64,000 bases of DNA from Corythucha ciliata (Eukaryota; Arthropoda; Insecta; Hemiptera; Tingidae). A model generated the notes under the pieces. The model searched no databases, was not told the origin of the DNA, and was given only the letters and a program-made list of their open reading frames with translations. The stretch lies in contig CM075939.1 of the NCBI GenBank assembly GCA_038030265.1, forward strand, positions 48,341,253 through 48,405,252, in the 5' to 3' direction. The translations under genes were made by a program, and so were the position numbers. This document shows positions 47,561 through 59,200 of the stretch, one piece after another (position 1 is the stretch's first letter; every line of letters begins with the position of its first letter).

Positions 47561-47741
47561 TTTACTACTGTTCAGAATTTTTAAATGTATTGATGGTAAT
47601 GTAGCTAATCATATACATGTAAGAATCCGATTGATCACTGAATTAATGTTCATGACTCAAACCAAACTTGATGCATTTTTGCCACCTCTGTCTTGAGTGA
47701 GGTTCCCCCTCGACGAGACATCTTCTTGGTCAAATAAATTA

Positions 47742-47790
47742 CGAGAGAGTGAGGGAGAGAGAGAGAGAGAGAGTGAGAGAGAGAGAGAGA
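47742..47790. repeat. (GA)n/(TC)n microsatellite, LINE 3' tail
   Basis: Nearly pure GA dinucleotides on the plus strand, directly abutting the complement of AATAAA at the 3' end of the minus-strand LINE. Confidence 0.9.
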
Positions 47791-48128
47791 TTTATTAGGC
47801 TTCCAGGGTACAACCAACAACCAATGACCCTAGGGCTGGGCCCTCTTGGGTCGTTTAAAGGCTAAACATAATAAAGCCGGAAAATGACGATCAGTAATAA
47901 AACAAATATAAAACAATAATAAAATTAGATTAAATGAATGAAAATATATAAATTATCCCATTAAAATATCATCAATATTAAATTTTCATGTTCAATTATT
48001 AAAATAAATTAATTCATTATCACAAAATGTTAAAAAACTTGAGCAAAATGCAATGACTAGATAGTTGATGATGGAGAGGGGGCATGAGGGAAAAGGAAAG
48101 GGAAAAGGAAGAAGGACATGGCACGGCC

Positions 48129-50930
48129 TTATTCCTCTCTTAACGTGAGACAGAACGAGTAATATCTCTCCCGAAATTTATTGAAACATCTGGTTCTCTT
48201 AATGTTATCCGGTATCCCGTTCCAAACACAGACCGATTGAACTCCAAATCCCACACCAAGGACTGACATACGATGCTGAGGAACCACAAGGCTGCTCCCA
48301 CCAGACCTGCCGACTCGGCCAAAATCAGCTCTGGCGACGAAGCCCTCACAGAGGTACCGAAGCTTCCTCAAGCAAAACATCTTGTACAGAAAGCAACCCA
48401 TCAAGAAGGTTCGGCGCTGAGAGGGCTTAAGCCACCCCAAGCGGGTATAGTAAGGGGTTACGTGGGTGTCAAGACTGAGGTAAAAAATGTACCGAATACA
48501 AGCATTGAGCGTCCGGTACAACAGCAAATCCAATTCGCTCGACAGACGATAAAAAGCCAAGCATCCATAATCGAAAATAGGCAAAATAAGAGACCGAACA
48601 AGATCACGACGGGCCGTCCGGGACAGAAAATCACGGATAGTCTGAAGCTGAACCAAACTACGAAAAGTCAGCCTCGAAACATCACTAACGTGCTCCCTCC
48701 AGGACAACGTTGAATCCAAGGTAACGCCCAGCAACCTGACGCTCTCCATCCAAGGTATAGAGACCTCCCCCAACATTAACCGAGGCAAATCCCTCCTCCT
48801 GAGCATGTTCATATACCTCGAAGAGCCAAATATGATAGCCTTGGTTTTACCTTCATTCAAGATCATTTTGTGAGCAGCTGCCCAATCCAGCAAGGCATTA
48901 ATGTCCCCCTGCACCTTTGAAATAGCACTAACAGCTTCGGCTGGCTCAAAAGAAAAATAAATTACGAGATCGTCAGCGAACGACAGGTAACGACAATGGG
49001 TCAAACAATCGGAAATTCCGATAAGGTAGATGGCGAAGAGCAGAGGCCCCAAAACCGATCCCTGTGGAACGCCAGAAAGTGTCTCGAGCAACGAGGAAAC
49101 CTCAAGCAAATCAGACCCCTCAACATACTGGCTTCGCCCCACGAGGTAATTCCTCAGCCAGGAAAGCACACCTGCAGAGAGTCCCAAATCCGTTGCTTTG
49201 GACAATAGGATACTATGGTCGACTTTGTCAAAGGCTTTACTAAAATCAAAGTGTACTAATGTAGTGACATGCCTACGGTCGATAGCCTGCCTCACATCCT
49301 CGGTAATCCTAACCAACGCCGTCTGCGTGCTGAACCCCGAACGAAAACCCGACTGAAATGGGTCCAAACGGTCCGTCCTCTCCAGGAACGAGACCAACTG
49401 ATGATGCACGATCCTCTCTAGCATCTTTGACACGGCTGGCAACAACGAAATCGGGCGGAAGTCCGAGGCCGAACTCGGGCGGGGGACCTTTGCCAAAGGG
49501 CGAACCTTCGCCACCCTCCAAGCTCTGGGATACTCACCTCCCTGAAGCGACCAATTGAACAAGTGGACAAGAACAGGCAAAAGCTCGGTGGAAAATCTTT
49601 TAATGAACAATATACCCACCTCATCTATCCCCTTAGCATCGGACCTCGAGAGCCGCATTGAATCGACCACGTCATCAACCGACACATCTCCGAAGAAGAA
49701 ACGACTGTCATCAAACTCGAACGAAGGAATAGGAGGGAAAGCACTAGACGGCTCGGAGCCGGAAGACACAAAATACCGATTAATTACATCAACCGAGCAC
49801 GGAAGGGAGGTCATTCCACCACGGGCCTTTCCCACACCCAACTCCCGGAGGCGCCTCCACTTTTCTCTCTGACCACCGCCGTCCGCGAAAAAAACACGCT
49901 TACCATCCCGAATCAACTGGACCACCTCGTTCCTCACTCGCCGATACCGATCCCTCACATCAGCCAAATCATTTCAACGAAGTGATCTCCGCAGTCTCTC
50001 GCGAGCCTTAATTTTCTCTCGTATAGCTGTCGTAATCCAAGGAGAGGCAGACTTACGCCCACCTGCTCTCTTGAAAGGGACGTACGAATCAATGAGCGAG
50101 CGCAGTTTCCGGGCAAACAGGTCAACCTTATCGTCCAAAGTCTCCAGGGAAATCAAATCCGCCCAATCATCCCCATTAAGCGCCTCATGAATCGCTCCCC
50201 AGTTCGCCCGAGACCAATTCCTGACAAAACCGCGACTCCCACCGGAGGCCCCCCAGCTATCGCTCACAAACGGAAAGGAAAAATACAAGAAATCATGGTC
50301 AGAGATAGCAGGCAAACGAACTTGACCAAAACCATCACCATCAAGAACGAGAGTGTCCGGAACAGCAACAAAATCCAGAAGTGACTCACCATTATAAAAA
50401 CGGTATGTCGGGTTAAAAAGAAGTACACTCATGTTAACCGTGCTAAGCAGTCGCGTGAAATAAACAAGGTCAGGAGAATGTGTCATAAAGTTCACATTGG
50501 CGTCTCCAAGGAGAATAACATTCCGAAAACGAGGCACCACTGAAAAAAGGGCCGCCTGAAGACCATCAGAAAAAGCGCCATGAGGTGGGCGATACAGCAC
50601 TCCCAGACTCACCCTACTACAACCCTCACCAACCTCCAAAAACATAAACTCACAAGCCTGCGAAGCCTCTGAAACCAGCAAAATCCTGCTCAAGAGACCC
50701 TCTTTGACATAAGCGACAACGCCTCCACTTCGGCCACTCACTCTATCGTGACGAAGAACAGTGTAGCCAGGCAGGGCAATGCGTTCGTCACTGATATTTT
50801 CCCTCAACCATGTCTCAACAACACATATCACATCATATTATGAGCTGCAGCTGAAATAATCATAAACCCCAGTGAATTTGGAGAGAATGGAGTTCGCATT
50901 GAAATAGCCTATCTTCAAGCGGTCAACCAT
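48129..50930 (-). pseudogene. LINE ORF2, endonuclease-reverse transcriptase, two nonsense codons
   Basis: A single frame of 934 codons (stop included) from ATG 50928-50930 to 48129 is broken only by TAA at 50838-50840 and TGA at 49974-49976. Endonuclease: KIGYFNANSILSKF, VICVVETWL, GVLYRPPHG, ILLGDANVNF, LLDFVAV and ISDHDFLYFSF. RT: RPISLLPAVSKMLER, HFDFSKAFDKVDH (about residue 562), SGVPQGSVLGPLLF (about 619) and FADDLVIYF (about 651), then LLGVTLDSTLSWREHV and the C-terminus. Length fits Jockey/CR1-group ORF2. The protein nicks target DNA and reverse-transcribes its RNA. The second nonsense codon could be a CGA to TGA change. Clade is uncertain. Confidence 0.93.
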
Positions 50931-53900
50931 TAGGGTAAATTGTGTGTTCCACTAACCATAAAACACAGTGAACGCAGCGGGGTACGCGTGAAAAAGAACC
51001 AATAAAGAATAAAACAAAACGAGAAAATGAGAGATTTAAGGCCGACAGGGTAAAGGTACAGGGATGGAGGGAAGGATGGTTTAGAAAGAGATGAAAAAAC
51101 CAAATTAAAAAAGAATAAGAATTGTCATTGCAAATAATAATACAATAGATAACCAAAGTGGCTGAAGGCCAATGGAACGTCTCCTACTAATGCAAGAGTA
51201 AAGTAAAACTAGTATGACGAAAAATGGTGAAGCCAATAACAAAAACAACTCATGCTTGACGCTGCGACACGAAGACTTTTGTAAAATTAAAAGAATGCTA
51301 CAAACCAAAATAGTTTAGTACGGTCAAAAGCCTAGAATTATACTTATTACAATAATTTTACTACTTATTTCTGGGTTAGGTTTACTAAAAACCATTTTAC
51401 CGAAGTATAGTAACTAAAATTTTTTTCCGTGTAATAGACTCGATAATATTATTTTTAGAGCCTCCTAAACTCTTCCACCGCCCTGTGGAGAAACATCCTT
51501 AACACACTCCTCCAGTGGAAAACAACCCCACCACTTAGCTGCCCTTTCATTAAACACTTCCCGGACAAATAACGACCCCTTATAACGAGCCCTAATGTAT
51601 GCAAGTTTCAAACCCCCTCATTACACTCCCTCCTGTTTATGGTCATCAAGTAGGAGCTTTCAGCTCAGCATTCGCGTTTACGCCTCACGATTTTACTTCT
51701 CGGATTTTAAACTGAAAACCACTCAGGTGATTTTGAGTTGGTCGAGGTTTTTCTGGGGGGGGGTGAGGGGGTAGACTTTTGGTGAAGAAGCGTGGGTGGG
51801 TGTTGGTGACATACTGCAAAAAAAACGGTGGTTGGAAGAGGGAGAAAAAAAAAAAAAAAAACTCGAAACACTCACTTATCTCTGTCCCATGAGAGTGAGT
51901 ATTCGCGGATACGAAAAAATCCTTCCCCTCCACCCCCCTCGCAACGTCTAGGAAAAGAGGAAAAACGTAAAGATGAAGAAAAATAAGGACGGAAGCGCGA
52001 GGGAACTTTTTACTCGGTCAAACCACTTTGCAGTTGCTACTGGTGAAGAAAAACGGGGTTTTCTGGCGAGGTTGAAAAGGGGGAATCTTAAGAGGCACAA
52101 TTACAACTTTTTTTCCCCTCGCCGCGTCCCTGCGGGGGTTTTCCATCCTTTTTCCCACCCACCCTGCAGTCGCAAATTTTTTTTTCTGTTAAAAAAAAGG
52201 GGAAAAATTTTGAGCTTACTTTAAATTAGAGAGCTTTGTCTTCCTAATTTTGTTGGTAATTCCTGCCCAAATGATTCAAAACTTTCTTTTTTTCTTCTTT
52301 TTTCTTCACTTAAGGCCAAGCTATTATTAGGGACATTACGGAAGGATTCAGAAAAAAAAAGTTTTTATTTTATTGTTAGCTCAACTTTAAGGGCAATTTA
52401 TGATGTAAATGTAAGAGAAGTGCGTCGTAGGACCTAAGAGGCTTCATTTAAAAACTAGGGAGGTAAGGTAGGATTGGCTCTTCGCCCTTGCAACAAGAGA
52501 TTACAACATCCCTATAGAGCATTTTGAGATCTGCCCAGCATTAAAAGTTTTCTTCCCAAATTTTTCAGTATTTTTGTCTGATTCCTACATCCATTTTCCA
52601 CCCTCACACCTCTGAACATCATAAAACCCACTCAAATGATCCTACCCCTTCAGGACAGCTTTTATCTAACCACCCTTTAAACACCCCCCCCTCCCAGTGT
52701 CATCACTCCCTCCCAATTCTGTACTATACCGAATCCCGTGAAAATGTCAGTATGAGTGTGAATGAACAAGAGGAGGTTGAGTTGTGCGGTGGAGATCGAG
52801 GCGGGGGGGATGGCTGTGGACAAAGGTTAATGGCAAACTCTAGCAGCGTTCACTTTGTGTTCTTCCCCATCTCTATGCTTCTTTTCAAGTTACGTGGCCA
52901 AAAAAGGGAATGTGAGCCCTCGAAGGTGGTGGGGGGGTTGGCGGGGATGCTTTTATCACACGCTCTCTCTCCCCATCTGGCACTGATGTCTGAAATGGTG
53001 AAAGTAGGTATGAAGAAGAGGGGAAGATGAAGGTAAAACTTTTTTTTTTGGTCTCCGTGCTTCTACACTATTTAATGCTGCGTAATAAATTAGATTAGAA
53101 AAATAGGTGCTCTGATGCAGCACTTTACTCCTTTTTCGTCTATCTTCGAAGGGAAGGAACAAAGAACATTCCTGGAAAATGGCATGGAAATGGCCGCTAT
53201 AAATTTTTTTTCTTCTGGTACCACCTTATACCGCGAAAAAGCGGCACTCAGACGTATTAGTAACCCTCTTTCTTTCCCACTGCCTGTCGAACAAATGTAA
53301 CACCGCGATAGAATGTGAATATGGATGGAAGAGGGGAGGGTGGTGGCATCATTGTATTCGCGGTTGCTTTAAATTAATGACACTCGCCGGGAAAAGAGGG
53401 CGTTTGGGTAATGTTGCGGGAGTGTTGTGAGAGAGAGAGCGTTGTGGCAATTGGGATGAGTGTGGTGTTAGGGGGAGGGGGGGGGCTAACCCGGCACTTT
53501 GAATAAATGATCGGTTTTAGCGGTGTTCCCGAACAACTCTTTAAATTTCTCAATGACTAAGTTTAATAGCTTATCCTAGTCATGAATCGATTCCACCGAT
53601 GTTCTCTCAAGTGCTTTTGTTATTTATACTGGCTTCCAAAAGCGTCTATTTTTCCTGTTTTCTTTTGATACGGCTCGCGTTGTTCTCGTTATTGTCAAAA
53701 AAACAAATTTCCTCTTCAGAAATAGTGATTTTCAGTTAAGTTAATGTCAATTTTTGCCAAGAAACTGACAGAGACCATTAGAAGCTAACAATTTCACCCC
53801 CTCCCTCTCTATCACTGAACTGACCATTCAAGCACGAAACTACAAAGTAAACCAGAACCTGATTGATCTGGCTTTAAATCGTGGGCGTACGTACAGAAAA

Positions 53901-54237
53901 AGCTAATTTGACTCGATAAATGACAGTCTAAAGTGGCATTTTGACCATGGAACCGCCAACAACAAAATGATGAATTTGGTGTCAAAAACAAACCGAGAGT
54001 GACGAATTTCTGAAAAGGCGAAAACGAACCTCGTGTTTTTTCACCGACTTTTATACTCAACGAGGTCCGAAACGAGAGAGATTTTCACACACACCCGCCA
54101 ATTCGTTATTCTCGCGAGGGTGGGGATTAACATCATGAAAAAAATATCGGGAGTGGTCAGGTTTACCAAACATACTGCCCCCACCCCCACTGAAACGCAT
54201 GTGTAAGCGTGTACAAGAAACTAGTCGGCATATTTAA
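50931..54237. other. 3.3 kb without a recognisable gene
   Basis: Homopurine and homopyrimidine runs (51755, 51848, 52180, 53041, 53472) and AT-rich DNA. Open frames under 95 codons have no domain signature. The first 400 bp could belong to the 5' region of the adjacent LINE. Confidence 0.45.
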
Positions 54238-54821
54238 CCCTGGAGGGGTCGCGCGGAGCCTGACAGGCTCCACGCATGTTTAATTCTGTTGCCGTGTAAA
54301 ATCCTGTCAATTCCTGACTCCGAGGCTCTTGGTACCTTCGCCCCCACTTCTCTACTTTCCTTCAAGCTGCTCAAGAACCCTTCAGTTACACCTCAGCGTG
54401 CGTGGTGTTTGATTGTTGAAGTCAACTGCCAACAGGAGCCTCAAAGGCTCCACGTGACGAATCGGATGTTTCGTTGGACGAGACTGAAAATAGGGATGAA
54501 ATAACGGATACGGAACAAGAAGGAGACGATTTAGAAGAAGACGGACTGTTGGGAAAATATGGCATCGCAAAGTGGAGTAGACGAGCCCGAGGTCTTCGAG
54601 CTAATATACTTCGTTTCACTTCCTTTTTATTGTATTAAATACGCTGTTAATTGACAAAACCCAGAAAGAGAATATTATTTCAATCGTTTCTTTCAATCTT
54701 CCCATATTCTATAACCAATTAGAAGTAGATAACAGCACCCATTTTAGTTAAAAATGGTGTAGAGCCTCACAGGCTCCGCGCGACCTACCATGCTACAATG
54801 AAGAGCGCGACCCCTCCAGGG
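54238..54821. mobile_element. piggyBac-like deletion derivative, 584 bp
   Basis: The left end TTAA-CCCTGGAGGGGTCGCGC and right end GCGCGACCCCTCCAGGG-TAAA are an 18-bp class terminal inverted repeat beside TTAA (54234-54237) and a one-base variant, the piggyBac target. Three subterminal palindromes of the form GAGCCT-N3-AGGCTC occur at about 54256, 54436 and 54762. Internal 54500-54640 translates to DGLLGKYGIAKWSRRARGLRANILRF, compatible with the N-terminal region of a transposase but too short to prove. Most of the transposase is gone. Confidence 0.75.
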
Positions 54822-54893
54822 TAAAATATAATAAAGAATGTTATACTCAATTAATTAAACAATTACCTAAATAATTTAACATTCACAATATAA

Positions 54894-56565
54894 TCAAAAA
54901 TTCAAAATTGTGAGTTGTTGACCCTCGACGAAGTCCCGAAAGTGCTTGACTGAAGCGTAAATTGCTAGAAGCTCTTTGTCATAGGCACTGTACCGTCGTT
55001 CGGTTTCACTGAGCTTCCGAGAGAAAAACGCTAGCGGTTGGCAGGTACCGTCGGTTTGTTGATGAAGAGCAGAGCCAATGGCAGTATCTGAAGCGTCGAC
55101 GAAAAGGGTCAAGGGTGAGTCAGGCTTGGGGTGGACGAGAAGGGTAGCGTCAGCGAGTTCTTGCAGGCAATGGTCGTAGGCCTCAATCAACTGATCGGTC
55201 CATTGGTTGGGAGATGTTTCGCTTTTGCTAGTTTTTAAGGCGTCAAGCGTGATTTGGGCCCAGGCCGCGCGGCGAATGAAGCGGCGGTAGAAATTTATGG
55301 TTCCGAGGAAACGACGCAAGGATTGAAAGGTTGTAGGTCGAGGACCTTCGGTGAGGGCACGAACACGTTGAGGAAGTGGTGATGTGCCGGACGGTGTGTC
55401 TCGGAAACCTAAGAAGTCTACTTCGGTTACGCCGAAAACACATTTGTTCACGTTAAGATGGAGTCCGTAGCTCCTGAAACGCTGGAAAACGAGAGTGAGA
55501 TGCTCCAGATGTTCTGCGGGAGATTTGGAAGCGATAAGCGCATCGTCGAGGTAAACGAAGATGAAGGGAAGGTCGCGAAATATTTCATCCATGAATCGCT
55601 GAAATGATTAACCGGCGTTGCGTAAACCAAAACACATCATCGGAAACTCAAAAAGGCCGAAAGGTCTTAGGGGGGGGGGATGGCGGTTTTTTTCGATGTC
55701 GGAAGGTGCGACTGGTATTTGGTTGTATGCTCGAAGGAGATCTAGCTTCGAGTAAATTGTCGTTCCGTGAAGATTGGACGTGAAATCGTGAAGATGAGGG
55801 AGAGGGTAGAGGTCAGGTTTGGTGACAGCGTTTAGGCGTCGGAAATCACCACAAGGTCGCCAGGTGCCGTCTTCTTTAGGAACGAGGTGGAGCGGACTAG
55901 ACTAACAAGATTTAGAGGGACGACAGACGCCGAGGTCTAGCATTGTTTGGAATTCTGCTTTGGCAGCTTTCAACTTGTTTGTCGGGGTGAAGACGTCGAA
56001 AGCGGGAACGAACAGGTGGTCCGGTGGTTTCGATTGCGTGCTGAGTATTGTGTGGTAGAGATGGGCGTGGAAAAGAGGAAGGTTGAACGATCTCAGGGAA
56101 TTGTGTGAGCAACGCGGCAAACTTGTTCGTCGTGTCACAGAGGTTCAGGCGTGCTGGGTTATTTGACGGTGCAGTTGAAGGATGAACACCAGCGACAGAA
56201 AGTTGAGGAGTGCCATACCATAGACGATGGTGACGGAGGTCGATGAGAAGATCGAAGTGTGCCAAGAAGTCGGCACCGATAATAGGGTATGTTACCTCTG
56301 TGAGGACGAAGGGCCATCGAAACGAACGGTGAAGACCGAAATCGAGTGAGAGAAAGCGGGAACCATACGTAGGGATCGCAGAACCATCAGCAGAAGACAA
56401 GGTGAACTTCTGTGGGCCATTAGTTTTGTCGCGGCGCGTGTAGGGAATGACGCTTACGTCGGCGCCTGAGTCGATGAGGAAACGAACTTTGGTTGTTTTT
56501 TCGGTGACAAATAGGCGGCGTGTCGAGTTACGGCGATCGCTTGCCGCCACCTGCGATCGAAACAT
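54894..56565 (-). pseudogene. pol: Ty3/gypsy pol relic: protease, RT, RNase H
   Basis: Protease: FLIDSGADVSVIPY (catalytic Asp present) with IIGADFLAHFDLL. RT: VPKEDGTWRPCGDFRRLN, LDLLRAYNQIPVAP, a G-run frameshift near 55670, FGLRNAG, a TAA at 55611 region in place of Gln, FQRFMDEI, then FVYLDDALIAS. RNase H: LFVDASDTAIGSALHQ and FFSRKLSETERRYSAYDKELLAIY, ending abruptly at VEGQQLTILNF (54894) where the next family residues TDHKPL should come. No integrase. Upstream of 56565 lies only about 70 bp before the BEL relic. The family is distinct from the gypsy at 3.3-6.2 kb. Confidence 0.9.
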
Positions 56566-56675
56566 TAGTTTTTTGAAGAAAAGGAACAGGGGGAACGACA
56601 GTTTTGAGCGTTGTTACCGAACCTTTATACGAATACCTGAATACGAATACGAAGTAACAAATTAAAAGTGGTCTA

Positions 56676-57166
56676 TTAGATTGGCAGTGGAGCAAGTTTG
56701 ATCGCGGGTCTTCGAATTGTTTTTCCCGATGGAGTCAAAATGTCCACTACCACCCGCACAACATCGTCTTCACCCGGGTATGCCCGAACAACCTTCCTGC
56801 GCGTCCACGACATAGGCGCGGCATTTTCTTCCTTGATGAGGGCCAGAGTCCCAGTTTCGATGTTGAGGTTAGATTTGGTCCATTTTGCGCGTGCTTGCAG
56901 AGTCGACAATAGTATTCTGCGCTCCAACGCTGTTTGTTTTGCCGTGTTAATATCGGGCGCGCAAGATAACAAGTCGTCGACATAAAAATCATTGACGAGC
57001 GCTGGAGCTCCGAGAGGGAAATTGTCACCCTCGTCGCTTTAATTTTAAACCCGAAAGTAACAGTTTTGACACGGTACGTTTTTATGTCTTCATTTGGAAG
57101 AAATCTCCACAAAATCGGTGTGGGGTTTGTGCAGCAAAATTTGCAAGAACATTTTGCGAATGCCAC
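56676..57166 (-). pseudogene. pol: BEL/Pao pol relic: RT fragment joined to integrase C-terminus
   Basis: Frame one has PTPILWRFLPNEDIKTY and VKTVTFGFK, BEL/Pao RT sequence. After a shift comes LGAPALVNDFYVDDLLSCAP with the diagnostic YVDD. This runs straight into LLSTLQARAKW, TGTLALIKEENAAPMSW, RKVVRAYPGEDDVVRVV and IRRPAIKLAPLPI, the C-terminal domain of BEL/Pao integrase. RNase H and the integrase core, well over 1 kb in the family, are missing between them. It is adjacent to a gypsy relic in the same orientation. Confidence 0.88.
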
Positions 57167-57249
57167 CGACCGACGCGATAGGGGACGTACGAAATTTCAC
57201 TAAAAACTCAGTCAAATTATTTTGAAGATTTGGGCCTGGAAGTAAACAA

Positions 57250-57960
57250 AATTGTTAAGAGAGCGTCCGTTTTGTGGACCTCATTGCGGCGTTGAACACT
57301 ACTCGAAGGTCAGTCGTAGTGCTTTCTTTAATGACACAATGATGCGGCAAATAACGGTTTTATTTTCGCGAATTTGCAAGTTTCGGGTCGGAATATTCTA
57401 AAATTTGCGAGTTTATAGTATAAATTTCCCCAATTCAGCCTTTCTTTTCTCGTGGCCGTGGAACCTGGACAAGCAGGCTGGTCTGACGAATAGTTGCAAA
57501 ATTCGTAACATTTTGGAGCTAAATATCTGTAAAATTGGAAGTTCCTTGGTTAAAAATTCGGGAAATCGCAAGTTTCTAACATTTGTTTTCGAGAAATTGC
57601 GAGTTTCGGGTCTGAATATTCGCGAATTCGATTTTTTCTGGTATTTAATTGTGTGAAATTACGAGTTTCCGGTCTATATTTTCGCGAACGAGTAAGTTTC
57701 TGATTTTTTTTTTTTTCTACCTGGGCAAGCCAGGCCCGGCTGTGCCCATAGGCTGACGGATAGCCGTGTAATTGCAATATTTAAGAGATGAACATGTTGT
57801 GAGTTGGCATTTTGGAGTCCTAATTTGAGCGGTCTTAATTTTTGGTGAACTAGCCAATTTCGGGATCCGCGTGCCCGTCCAGTGGCCGCGTACGCAGGTC
57901 CAGCTGGCACCGAGAGCGCCCAAAGCTTGAAGAATAGATGCAAACTAATTTTTTTTTTTT
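57250..57960 (+). repeat. Degenerate repeat with AATTGCGAGTTTCGGG phrases
   Basis: TTTGCAAGTTTCGGGTC, AAATTGCGAGTTTCGGGTC and AAATTACGAGTTTCCGGTC, each followed by an AATATTCGCGAA-like phrase, recur at 57370, 57590 and 57655. A second module (CTGG.CAAGC.GGC..G..TG with TGACGAATAGTTGCAA) is present at 57466-57515 and 57720-57780. No gene. Confidence 0.6.
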
Positions 57961-58129
57961 GACCTAGGGTAGTTCATACATTTCTAGAAATATATTGCCA
58001 GTATTTTTCGCAATTTGTATCGTCTTGGCCATTTTGGTCTTGAGAACACCAAGCCCAAGGTCCTCTTTCCAAGTGACAAAAGACAAAATAGGGTCACCGT
58101 ACCTATCAGCGGCCGGGGAATATGTCTGA

Positions 58130-58640
58130 TAGAGCTTTATTTTAGTCGCAAATAGCTCTTTTTATGAATTTCCGCCGCGAATGAGCCCTCTTCCTCAATT
58201 TTAGCCACGAATTAGCGTTCATCTCTGTTTTAACTATGAATTAGCGCATTTTCCAAAATTTAATCGACGAACTAGCCCTTTGAGTGGATGGAGTGGGTTG
58301 GAGTTTTAGCAATTTCATGTGTGCATGATTGCACTTATTCTCATTTTTAACCCACCCCCCTCCTCTAAAATTGGCTTTCTGTCCCAAATTCAGCCGCGTG
58401 TATCTCGATTTTATCGGCCACTGAGGGTTTTCCCCTTGTGTTAGGTCAGATTTTTCTCACAGTCAGCGCTTTTCCGCCATTATTTAGCTGCGCAATGGTG
58501 ATTTTCTCAAATTTTAACCTTCAGAAACTGCCAACTGGTGTTTTCACAATTTTAGCTGGAAATGATGGTATTTTTTTCGATTTTATCTGCGATCTGGGGC
58601 ATTTTCTCGATTTTAGCGGCTAAATTAGCGCTTTTGCTAA
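58130..58640 (+). repeat. Minisatellite GAATTAGCG family
   Basis: Units such as TTTTAGCCACGAATTAGCG and TTTTAACTATGAATTAGCG, decaying toward 58640. Confidence 0.75.
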
Positions 58641-58899
58641 GCGTATTACAGCCTCAAGAACAGATCTTTTTTTAGTTTTCTCCCGCTGTTCAGAGAGGTG
58701 AGGGATTTCTACGTGGTGACGATACTGCTGGGGTGATTTCATTATAACGCTGGCAGGCTGCTTTCAGGGAACAAACTGCCTTCAGTCTGTTCGATGCTGC
58801 GCTTGTAGACAGGCGCGGATCCAGAGTCGTCTCAAGGAGGGGGCCATGACTCCAATCGGCTCCAAAAAGATGAAAAATAAAAAAAAAAAATGATAAAAC

Positions 58900-59200
58900 C
58901 GCGTATTTTGAGGTTTATCGAAACAGGGAATTAACAAAACGTCCCACACAAACATGGCAATTTTCTCGTGAAATTGACTATTCCCTCATGAAACTGACGA
59001 TTTACACATTAAATTGACATCTTTAAAACTGAAAATTTTCTCATAAAATCAACCTGTTTTCTTATGAAACAGACAATTCCTTCTGAAATTGACATTTCTT
59101 CGTGAAACTGACAATTTTTTTCTTGAAATGGACAATTTAACTACACATACAATTTTTCTTGGTGAGGCGTTTTGTATAAGTTTTCCCCATTGACGTGGCC
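58900..59200 (+). repeat. Minisatellite GAAATTGACAATTT family, unit about 20-28 bp
   Basis: CTCGTGAAATTGAC, CATGAAACTGACGATTT, CTTATGAAACAGACAATTCC, TCTGAAATTGACATTTC and CGTGAAACTGACAATTTTTT follow one another. No gene. Confidence 0.75.

Larger units (their letters stand above)
47742..50930 (-). mobile_element. LINE with near full-length ORF2 and (TC)n tail
   Basis: On the minus strand: ORF2 (50930 to 48129), a 3' UTR of about 330 bp, AATAAA at 47791-47796 and then a (TC)n run (47742-47790) as the 3' tail instead of poly(A). Upstream of 50930 no ORF1 could be recognised, so the 5' end is either truncated or ORF1 lies beyond decay. Adjacent plus-strand open frames are shadows. Confidence 0.85.

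Noticed and set aside
48273..49872. Plus-strand frames of 66-146 codons opposite the LINE
   Set aside because: Shadows of the ORF2 coding strand, which has unambiguous EN and RT motifs.
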